Shown here: piece by piece, positions 9,080 through 20,000 of the stretch | Layout of the letters: every line of letters begins with the position of its first letter | Position numbering within the stretch: position 1 is the stretch's first letter | Assembly (NCBI RefSeq): GCF_947493425.1 | Contig: NZ_CANLRP010000003.1 | Location: forward strand, 1-64,000 | Direction of reading: 5' to 3' | DNA length: 64,000 bases | Source of the DNA: an uncultured Microscilla sp. | Lineage (GTDB): Bacteria; Bacteroidota; Bacteroidia; Cytophagales; Microscillaceae | The notes under the pieces: generated by a model | Told to the model about the DNA's origin: nothing | The model's database searches: none | Seen by the model: the letters and a program-made list of their open reading frames with translations, nothing else | Made by a program: the position numbers and the translations under genes

Positions 9080-10615
9080 ATGATTCGCACAAAATTATCT
9101 AAAGTATTCGTGTATAGGCTTTTTTGGGCTGTTATACATATCAATAGCTGTTTATTCATTGCAGGTTTTGCTCCATTATGGGCGCAAAGTGAAGAGACTT
9201 ACGATGTGGCTCATCGCTATAGTGTGGCAGAGCTCAAAGAAGATTTTAAGTTGGTGCGTAAAGTATTGCAACAAGCCCATCCTGGGGTGTATTGGTATAC
9301 CAAACCTGAGGTTTTTAAGCAAAAATTTGACAGTGCATATCTTCAGCTCAACCGGGCAATGACCGAAGTAGAGTTTTATCGTTTTCTTTCGCCTTTGGTT
9401 GCCCTTGCCAACTGTGGCCATACTGTACTCGACCCTTCTGAGGAATACCAAAATCAAGGCAAACGCTTTCCACTAGATATTAAGTTTGTAAACGATAAAG
9501 TATATTTATTGCATAACTATAGCGAAGACTCTACTTTGCAGATGGGGTCGGAGTTATTGGAGATTGAAGGACAGCCCATCAAAAAAATTGTAGCGAAACT
9601 ACTGCCTACAATTAGCTCTGATGCAAACAACGAAATATTTAAGTATGGAACTCTGGAAGAAGATTTTCAAAACTATTATGACCTGTTTATTGGCAAGCCA
9701 GATACTTTTTTACTAAAGTGTCGTTCGCCACAAGGCAAAATATTTACCACCAAAGTGGCCGCTTCTGACGACCCCATGCTGAAACGCTATCACAAACGCT
9801 CAGCCATAGAGGTTGGAACTTACCCACTGCGTTACAAAGAAATAGACTCGTTGAGTACTGCTGTAATGAAAATCACCTCATTTTATCCTACCGAAATCAA
9901 AGAAGGTGGGCAACGTTTTTCGCGCTACCTCAGGCGTAGTTTTAAGAAAATACACCGCCACAAAATTCAAAACCTCATCATAGACTTAAGAAACAATGCT
10001 GGTGGAGAAATGCTGTATGCCAACGGTTTGTTTGCCTACTTGTATGGCGAGCCTTACATGTTTCTTGACCGTATAGAGGTAGCCACCAATAAGCCGTTAG
10101 ATTTTTTGAAGTATACCAATTGGGATAAGATTGATATTCATGATACCAAATACCTGGAAGAGCAAGCGCAAGACTCAACAATAAAAAAAGACGGGGTAAA
10201 TTATGTAGTAAAGACCAATTATTATGATTTTCTAGAGATTCAGTATCCACGACGCAAGCGGGTGTTTAAAGGCAATGTGTATGTATTGATGAACCGCAAA
10301 AGCTATTCGGCTACCTGTCTGTTTGCGTCATTGTTGTACTCTACCGAGCGGGCTACCTTTATAGGCGAAGAAGCCGGAGGAGGCGCGCAAGGCTTGAACG
10401 GGGGTACATTTTTGGATGTAACCTTGCCTCACACTTACCTCAATCTGGTAGTACCTTTGGAAAAATGGGTAAAGATTCCTCAAAACTATCCTCACCTAAA
10501 CCGAGGAATTATTCCGCATTATGTGGTGCAGCCTTCTATCATGGAGAGGGTAAACAAAGAAGACAAGGTGATGGAGTTTACCTTGCAAAAAATAGCCAAA
10601 AGCCCAAAAAAATAG
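9080..10615 (+). CDS. Secreted S41-family (tail-specific-like) peptidase
   Basis: A 511-residue exported protein with a signal peptide ending near AQ at residues 35-36. The N-terminal half (about 45-200) resembles the helical and PDZ-like parts of S41 peptidases. The C-terminal half carries NLIIDLRNNAGG (about 303) and, after VYVLMNRKSYSATCLFASLL (about 400-420), a serine at the usual nucleophile position, then FIGEEAGGGAQGLNGG, which matches the oxyanion/Lys region of the family. The catalytic lysine is not obvious by eye, so activity is not certain. The gene is transcribed alone; no clear terminator follows. Confidence 0.82.
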   Translation: MIRTKLSKVFVYRLFWAVIHINSCLFIAGFAPLWAQSEETYDVAHRYSVAELKEDFKLVRKVLQQAHPGVYWYTKPEVFKQKFDSAYLQLNRAMTEVEFYRFLSPLVALANCGHTVLDPSEEYQNQGKRFPLDIKFVNDKVYLLHNYSEDSTLQMGSELLEIEGQPIKKIVAKLLPTISSDANNEIFKYGTLEEDFQNYYDLFIGKPDTFLLKCRSPQGKIFTTKVAASDDPMLKRYHKRSAIEVGTYPLRYKEIDSLSTAVMKITSFYPTEIKEGGQRFSRYLRRSFKKIHRHKIQNLIIDLRNNAGGEMLYANGLFAYLYGEPYMFLDRIEVATNKPLDFLKYTNWDKIDIHDTKYLEEQAQDSTIKKDGVNYVVKTNYYDFLEIQYPRRKRVFKGNVYVLMNRKSYSATCLFASLLYSTERATFIGEEAGGGAQGLNGGTFLDVTLPHTYLNLVVPLEKWVKIPQNYPHLNRGIIPHYVVQPSIMERVNKEDKVMEFTLQKIAKSPKK

Positions 10616-11067
10616 GAGGAGTAGATTTACACGATTGGTTTTTAGCAAAAAAAAGAAGCCTTAAGACAACTTTTTTGCTCTTAAACCTGTCAGGACATAG
10701 TATAAAGGTATACTTTATATACTCGACTTTTTGAAACAAAACTTTATCTGACAATTATACTAAGTTTTCAAGCCCATCATCAACGCTTACCTTTTACACA
10801 CAAAGCAAATAAACACCTATAACTTTTATAAAAACATCCTTGGGAAAAGACTGTCTGTAATTGAGTTGTTTCTTTGAATATCAAACTAAAACAGCAAAAT
10901 CGCTACAGAAAAGTACATGTAAAAGAGTACAAAATGAGTAAAAAACCCTTTTATAAGTTATAGGAACAGACTATTTCCTTACAAACATACAACCTTAATA
11001 AACACACATTGGGAGTGTTGGCTCACTTGCACAAGTCCCATTTACAACACTGGAAAAATAATTACGA
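10616..11067 (+). other. Intergenic region upstream of the giant surface-protein gene
   Basis: About 450 AT-rich bases without a recognisable gene. A short inverted repeat, TATAAAG-gtata-CTTTATA, lies at 10701-10719. It could be an AT-rich operator or a weak hairpin after the peptidase gene. No TAnnTTTG promoter was found close to the ATG at 11068. Confidence 0.4.
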
Positions 11068-14000
11068 ATGAATGTCATGTTTAGAATAATACCGAAAATT
11101 AAGCCATTTACTTTACGTGTTATACTCTCGCTTACACTAATCATCACCACGTTGGGAGTTTGGGCACAGCCTACCTTCAATAGTGCCGAAATACAAGCCA
11201 ATTTTCCTGGTTGGGTATTGGTCACATTTAATACCAGTGACAACATGACCAGCAATGATGGAGGCACTGGTTTTACAATTAGAGTAAATAGCGTTACCGC
11301 TACAATTGCTCAATTTGAGTATACAGGATTAGCTGGTGTGCCTACTAATCAATTATGGTTTAGGTTGTCTTCTCCAGTGAAGTTTGGACAAACTGTTACC
11401 ATTGAATACGATGACTCTGGCGATACAAGAGAAAACACCTCAGGAAATCAATTAGCCGCTTTTGCTGCACAGGCGGTTACCAACAATGTCACTGCCGTTA
11501 CCTTAGCGCCCCTCCACAGCACCACCAATGTAAACCCCAATGCTAACTTTACCCTCAATTTTGGTGGCACCAATGTGCAGGCCAATACTGGTAATATTAC
11601 CATTCGCCCATTGAGCCCGGCAGGTACTGATATCACCATTCCGGTAGGAGATGCCCAAGTAAGTATTGTAAACGATGTGGTCACTATTAACCCTACTGCA
11701 GACCTGAACCCAGGTACTCAATACGAAATATTCTTTGTCGATGATGTGTTTCGCACCACTTCCAATAGTGCATTGGCAGGCATTGCACCTGGCAATTGGC
11801 AGTTTACTACTGGTGGGGCCACTATTACAGGTTTTTCACCAATAGATGGAGCAACAGGAATTGATGTGTTTTCAAACCTTCAGGTCACTTTTTCGGACAA
11901 TGTGACTGCCAACACAGGTAACATTGTGATTAGAAACACCACCGATGGAGTAGATGAGCACACCATTAGCATTACCGACGGCACCCAAATAAGCATTACC
12001 AATAATGTATTGACGATTGACCCTGCTACTGACCTAAACCCAAGCAAAGATTATGAAGTGACCATGACAGCAGGTACATTGCTCAAATCTGCTGATGGAA
12101 TGAACGCCGCTGGCATTGCTGTAACTGACTGGAACTTTACTACTGCTGCATTGCCTGCCTTTGCTACTACCACATTTAACCCAGTAGATGGCGCTACCGA
12201 TGTGGCAAAAAATGCTAACATTACGATTACCTACAATGCTTCTATAGTAGCCAACACGGGTAACATTGTCATTAGAAACACGACCGATGGGGTAGATGAG
12301 CATACCATTAGCATTACCGACGGCACCCAGGTAAGCATTACCAATAATGTATTGACGATTGACCCTGCCACTGACCTCAACGCCAATAAAGATTATGAAG
12401 TAACTATGGTTGCCGATGTGGTACGCCGTGCTTCTGATAATACGGCGGCTCCTGCCTTGGCAAGTGGAGATTTGAATTTTGGTACAGCCATTACCATTGT
12501 AAGCATTAGCCCAACCAATGGAAGTACTAATATAGCTACCAATGCTTCTTTTGTAATCACCTTTGACGCAGATGTAACGGCGGGTACGGGCAATATCAGG
12601 TTAGCCGACCTCACCAATGGTGGCACCACCAATATCAATGTAAGTGCATTGGCATTTGCCGGAAACACCGTGACCATTACCCCTACCTTAAACCCTAATA
12701 CCCAATATGAGCTACGTTGGGCAGCAGGTAGAATCAATGCGAGTGGAGGGGCTGGGTCTACAGTGCCAGTGGTATCTACGGGTGAGTGGGTTTTTACTAC
12801 AGTATCAGGTATAAGCCCCAATACATTGAACCCAACCAATGGGGCAATAAACATAACCCCTGGAGCTACCAACCTGAGCCTTACCTATTCGGCAACTGTA
12901 CAAGCAGGCACGGGCAACATTGTATTGACTAATTTGACTGATGGAAGTTTTGAAAATATCGATGTAACAGGAGGTAATGTAAGTATTGCTGGCGCCACTG
13001 TGACCATTACCCCTCCTAGTGGACTTACTGCTAACAAACTGTACGAAGTAACGATTCCGGCAGGAGGGTTTGTGGCCGCCACGGGTGCCAATGCTCCAGT
13101 ACCTGCCCTTATTGCGGGCAACTGGAGGTTTACTACCAGTTCGGCAATCAGCATAAACACGTTGACTCCTACGCATAACGGCATCAATGTAGCTACGGTG
13201 GCAAATTTGGTCATTGATTTTTCGGGCAATGTGCAGGCAGGTACAGGTAATATTGTAGTAACCCCAATTACTCCAGCAGGAGCCGCACAAAACTTTGATG
13301 TGAATACATTGGTGACCATTGCCGGGGCAAAAGTTACGGTACCCAATGTAAGCTTAAATGCGAATACGCTGTACGAGGTAACTTTTGTGAATGGCGTATT
13401 GAAAGATGCTACTGCCCCCAACAGTGATGTGACAGGCGTTACTACAGGCAATTGGCGTTTTACTACTACCTCGGGCATTACGGGTACCCCTACTACGCCT
13501 GCTGACAATGCCAATAATGTAGCGTTGAATACGAACCCTTTGATTACCTACTCGGCTGACATTCAGAAAAATACTACAGGTAATGTCACCATTACCCCAA
13601 TTAACCCAGCAGGTGCCGCTACTGTTCTCCCAATCACCGATGGAAGCATTACTGTACAAAATGGCAATGAATTGTTGATCACCTTGCCTGATTTTAACCC
13701 CAACACCGAGTACCAAATCACTGTTGATGATGGAGCGCTCAAGGCGGCCACTCAGGCACAAGCCGAAATAAATGGAGTCACGGCTGGCAATTGGACATTT
13801 ACCACTGTAGGTGGGGTAAGTATTACTTCCCCTACAGTAAACGCCTGTGTGGGAGGTGGTTTTGTCGACATTGATCCTATTGTAATCACTGAGGGATCAG
13901 CTTCTTCGTTTGCTACGGGCGCTACCCAAACTTTGGTTTTAACGGTGCCTTCTAACTATACAATGCAGGGAGGTACAGGATCGGTGATTGTAACTGGGGC

Positions 14001-17000
14001 AGAAATAAGTAATTCCAGTATAAGCGTGACTGCCAACCTCATTACGGTACAATATGATATAACAGGAGGTACCAACATCAACTCAATTGTGATCAGTGGG
14101 CTTAAGATAAGAGCCGACAATGCCGGAGCGGGCAATATCACCAATAACGGAACAGGGTCGGCAGTGCAACAAGGCAATAGTAACGGAACAATACATGCGG
14201 TATTAAACTCTCCAAACCGTCCTACGGCTCCTACCTTAAGCAATACGGCGTTTACTTTTTGCCAAAATACCAATATCAATGCCCAAACAGTGACGGCAAT
14301 TGGAGGAGGCACCTATACCTGGTACGACAATGCCGCTTTGGCCAATGTGTTGTACACAGGAGCCACGCCAAATTTAGTAAGTAACCTGGGCGCATCAAGT
14401 GCGAATGTGGGCACTACTACCTATTATGTTACGCGTAGTGATGGTACCTGTGAAAGTGCGTCTGCTACAGTCACTGTTACGATTGATACTAAGCCTGTAG
14501 CATCGTTGGTAAGTAGCGATGCTGACAATGTAATATGCGAAGGCGAAACGGTCACTTTTACTGCTATATCAACCCCTAGTGCCGGGGCTAATTATATCTT
14601 TAGGAATGGAACAACTGTTTTACAAAATTCAGGAAGCAATACTTATTCAAGCAATACGTTTACCTCTGGAAACATTACAGTAGAGGTAACAGTCAATGGT
14701 TGTACGACTACTTCTGCTGCCATTGCTCTTACTGTCAATGGGTTGCCAGATGTAGGATACATTGAATCTATCAATAGTAGTTTTCCTAATAATCAAACAG
14801 CGGCCGTGCCTTTAAGCGATGGCGATGAAACTACGCCTACTTATGGTGGCACAGTAGGAGGAAACATCGTAGCCACTACAGTGGGTACCTACTCAGGGCC
14901 GGGCGTAGTAGGCACTAATTTTTACCCTGATGTAGCGGGTGACGGTGACCATTTGATTACTTATACCTATACAGACCCTGCTACAGGATGCTCCAATAGT
15001 ACCACTTTTACCTACAATGTGTTTAACCCTAATGGCGCTATAGTAGGCTTGAACACCTCTTACTGTATGGGTGATGCCCAAACTGGCAACCTGACCCCTA
15101 GCCCCAACACTTCTATTTTTCCGAACCAGATAAAGAAGAAAGTTAAACTCGGGTTCATATCTGTTAACATTACTTATGAGAAAACAACCTCTTTTACTGT
15201 TCAAGGTACAGGTGTTGTAGGTAGTGGTCCTTACCGATTTAACCCTGTTACATTAGGCAGTTATGATATTACTATAAAAGTACGTTATAACCGTAGTTCA
15301 GGATCTCCGTCTGTGGGGAGCTCGTATATTGAGAAAGAGGTTCGGGTAGGGGTGACCGTTTCGCTCTTGCCCACCTTAGTACTTGGAGGGTTGGCAAGCC
15401 AGTATTGTACAGACGTAGCTTCAGTAAATCTTGACTTACGGGCCAATGGTAATAGTGTATCTAGTGGGTTTACAGTAAAATATAAGAAAAACGGCAGTGC
15501 TACCGTCAACTCTTTTGCTGCCAATGTAAAAAACTTTAACCCTGCTACTTTGGGAGCAGGCAACTACGAAATCTTTTTTGATTATACCGACCCTTCTACG
15601 GGTTGTTCTAACACTTCGTCCTCCTCATTTTTTAACATTTATGATGTGCCCGTTCCTTCGTTTGCCTTTCCGGCCAGTGACAATACCCATTGTGTAGATG
15701 TAACCAGTCTGGCAATGGTACCAAGAGATGGAGGAACCATCATTACGGGTGCTAACCTGGGCGGATTAATATTTGAAATACAAAAAAACCAAACTGGAGC
15801 TTATGCTCAGCTAGGAGCTGGTGTAACCAATATTAACCCTTCGGTTTACGGAGTGGGAGATCATAATGTAAGAATGAAGTATACCAATAGCAATGGATGT
15901 ACAGTGACTACCGGCGATCAAGTACTTACTGTATACGCCCTGCCTGTGCCTAATTTTACTGTGGGAGGCAGCGGTAGTTATTGTGTAGACGTAACTTCTG
16001 TTACTATGGTGCCACGCGATGGAGGGGTGAACATTGTGGGAGCAAATCTGAACAATGTAATATTTGCTATAGATCAAAACTCTACAGGAGCATTTGCAAA
16101 TCAAACTGCGGGTGATGTCACCTTTGACCCTAGTGCGTTGGGAGTAGGTACCCATCAAATCCGTTTTACTTATACCAATGGCAATGGGTGTGTAGCAACT
16201 TCAGCTCCTACTACTATTACTGTTCTGCCTTTACCTGACCCCAACTTTGCTGAGTCTAACCTGGTGTATTGTGCCGATGTAACCAGTGCTACATTGACCT
16301 TGAGAGATGGAACCAATAACTTGATTACGACCCAATTAAATAACGCGAATATAGAAATTGATAAAAACTCCTCAGGTGCTTTTGCTCCACCACCGCCCGG
16401 AAGCATTACCAAAAATATACCTGCTTCGAGTGTCACACTTAATCCCCAGTTATTAGGAGCTTCTTTGGCGGGCAATCCACACCTGATTCGCTTTACTTAT
16501 ACCGATGGCAACAGTTGTCAGAAAACTTCTGCTACATTAAGTGTCACGGTCAATGCTTTGCCTGCGCCTAACTTTACATTGGCAAGCGGGTCGGCCCCTT
16601 TTATATACTGTGTAGATGCTACCCAGCAAGAGCTGGTGATACGCGATGCAACGGCTACATTGAGTGCAGCAGAGCTTGCCAATGCAGTGTTTGAAATAGA
16701 TAAAGGAGCTGGCTATACAGCTAACAATGGGGAAGTAAATGTTGATTTGACCAATGGCAAAGCTTATATAGTGCCCAGTATATTAGGGGTTTCTGCGGGT
16801 ACTCCTCACAAAATACGGTTTACTTATACCAAAGCCAATGGGTGTAAGCTTACCTCTACTCACTTAAATATTACGGTTAACCCCTTACCTCAACCCAATA
16901 TTACTGGGGTAGTTTCGGCGGGCTATTGTGTAGATTTGACTACGGCTACTATCAACTTACGGGACAATTTAACTGCCTTGACTGCGGCTCAGTTGAGCGG

Positions 17001-20000
17001 AGGCAGGGTCACTTTTGAGGTCAAAAAGAATTCTGGTAGTTTTGCCGCCCCCACCAACGGAGAAGTAAGCATTGCTGGAGCAGCGGTATCTATTCACCCT
17101 GATAAAATAGGCGTAGGAAATCACGAATTGCGTTTTACTTATACTGATGACAATACTTGTGTGCAAACCTCAACTGCGGTAGCAGTAGTTGTACACGCTT
17201 TGCCTGATCCTAACTTTACGGGGCTAAGTGCCCAATATTGTGTAGACAATGGCACAGTAACTTTTGTACCCAGAAACGGAACCACGGTGATCAATGCCTT
17301 GGGTAATGTTACTTACGCTATGAACACCAATGGGGGCGGTTGGGTAAACAACCCTGGTGCCATCAATGTAAATGTGGGTGCCAACACGGTCACCTTTAAC
17401 CCGGCAACCGCTGGTGCGGGTACTCACCTCATCCGCTTTACTTATACCGATGGCAATGGTTGTGTGCAAACCTCTACCCCCGAAACTACTGTAATTCACG
17501 CCTTGCCCCAGCCTAACTTTACCATTGCGGGCAATGTTACTACTTATTGTATAGATGCTGTCAGCCCCTTGCTTACACTCAGAGACAACACAACCACCCT
17601 TACCGCTGCCCAGTTAAACAATGTGACCTTTCAGGTGGACAAGGGGCAAACAGGTACTTATGTAGCCAATAGTGGAGAAATAAGTGTGGATGTAGCCAAC
17701 AATCAGGTGTTGCTTAATCCGGCAGTGTTGGGCGTGGGTATCCACAACATTCGTTACGTTTATACCGATGGCAATACTTGTGTGCAAACTTCGGCATTTA
17801 TGGCTATTACTATTAATCCCTTGCCCCAGCCCAACATTACGGGGGTAGTGACTACTGGCTATTGTGTAGATTTGACTACGGCTACTATCAACTTACGAGA
17901 CAATTTAACTGCCTTGACCGCGGCTCAGTTGAGCGGAGGCAGGGTCACTTTTGAGGTCAAAAAGAATTCTGGTAGTTTTGCTGCCCCCACCAACGGAGAA
18001 GTAAGCATTGCTGGAGCAGCGGTATCTATTCACCCTGATAAAATAGGCGTAGGAAATCACGAATTGCGCTTTACTTATACTGATGACAATACTTGTGTGC
18101 AAACCTCAACTGCGGTAGCAGTAGTTGTACATGCTTTGCCTGATCCTAACTTTACGGGGCTAAGTGCCCAATATTGTGTAGACAATGGCACGGTAACTTT
18201 TGTACCCAGAAACGGAACCACGGTGATCAATGCCTTGGGTAATGTTACTTACGCTATGAACACCAATGGGGGCGGTTGGGTAAACAACCCTGGTTCTATC
18301 AATGTAAATGTGGGTGCCAACACGGTCACCTTTAACCCGGCAACCGCTGGTGCGGGTACTCACCTCATCCGCTTTACTTATACCGATGGCAATGGTTGTG
18401 TGCAAACCTCTACCCCCGAAACTACTGTAATTCACGCGTTGCCTCAGCCTAATTTTACCATTGCGGGTAATGTCACAGCATATTGCCGCGATGCAGCCAG
18501 CCCAGCACTTACCCTGACTGATGCTACCACTGGCACAACATTGAACAATAATGCTGGAGGAGAGTTAGGCCGAGTGGTTTTTCAGATTGACAAAGGGCAA
18601 ACAGGTACTTATGCCAACAATAATGGAGAAATAAGTATTTTGCCTGCTACCAACCAAGTGCTGCTTAACCCGGCGGTATTGGGCGTAGGTGTTCATGATA
18701 TTCGCTATGTATACACCAATGCCAATACTTGCGTGGCTACTTCTAATACGTTGACAATCACTATCCATGAATTGCCTTCGCCAGTAATCAATGGCATAGA
18801 TGCTACGGGTTATTGTGAAAGTGAAACATCGGCTACACTGACCCTAAAAGATGGAAGTACCGATATTAATATAAGTGCTATCAATGTGGTGTTTACGGTA
18901 GACTTGAACCAATCGGGCACGTTTACGACGCCACCTGCCGGAAGCATTACCCCTCACATTGGCAGCAACACTGTAACACTCAACCCAAGCCTGATTCCGG
19001 TAGGTGTTCATAAAATAAAGTATACTTATACCGATGGCAACAGTTGTGTGGCTACCTCAAGCACACTTGTTACTTTTGAGATACTTAAACTGCCTACCCT
19101 TACTTTTACTGGACTGGACGCCACTTATTGTAATGATATAAACTCGGTACAACTAAGGGCATTTAACAATGGAACTGTGTTGGCACCACCCAGTGGGGCT
19201 TTTAAAATAAGCACCGATAATGTCAACTTTTCGGCCAACTCAGCTATTGACCCTAATACTCATATTTTAGATCCCACCAAACTTACGCCTGGGGTTTACT
19301 GGGTTCGCTATGATTATACCGATGGTTTGGCTTGTGCTAACATCTCTGGATCGCAACAGTTTGAAGTATTTTTCTCTCCCAGTGACTTGGACTTTACCTT
19401 CAACAACACCTGCTTTGGCGACAATGTAACATTCAACGCCACTGCTACAGGCATTACTACGGGTTGGAAGTGGGAATGGACATTTGGTGATGGAGGAACT
19501 TCTAACGTTCAAAACCCTAGCCATAAATACCCTACTTTTGCTGGTTTTCAGGTAACCCTGACTGCCACCAACCAACATGGCTGTCAGTTTACTATTACCA
19601 AAACTGTAACAGTGACACCAGTACCTACGGCTGACTTTGGCTCGGCTGGTTTCTGTTTGGGAGGCACTACCCAATTTACCGATCAGTCTACAGTGTCACA
19701 ACCAGGCAATATTGTAAAATGGAATTGGGATTTTGGCGATGGCACCACCTCTACTTTACAAAACCCTACCCATATGTATGCTGCGGCAGGTACTTATGTG
19801 GTTACTTTAAGAGTGGAAACTCAGGGTAGCATAAGTAATTGTGTTGATCAAATCACCAAAACAGTATATATTTTCCCTTATGTAACAGTGTCTAATACCC
19901 AAAACTATTTTGAGACTTTTGACGCCAACAATGGGGGCTGGATTCCTGCCGGAACTAATTCAAGCTGGCAACACGGTACACCTTCGGGTAGCACTTTTGA

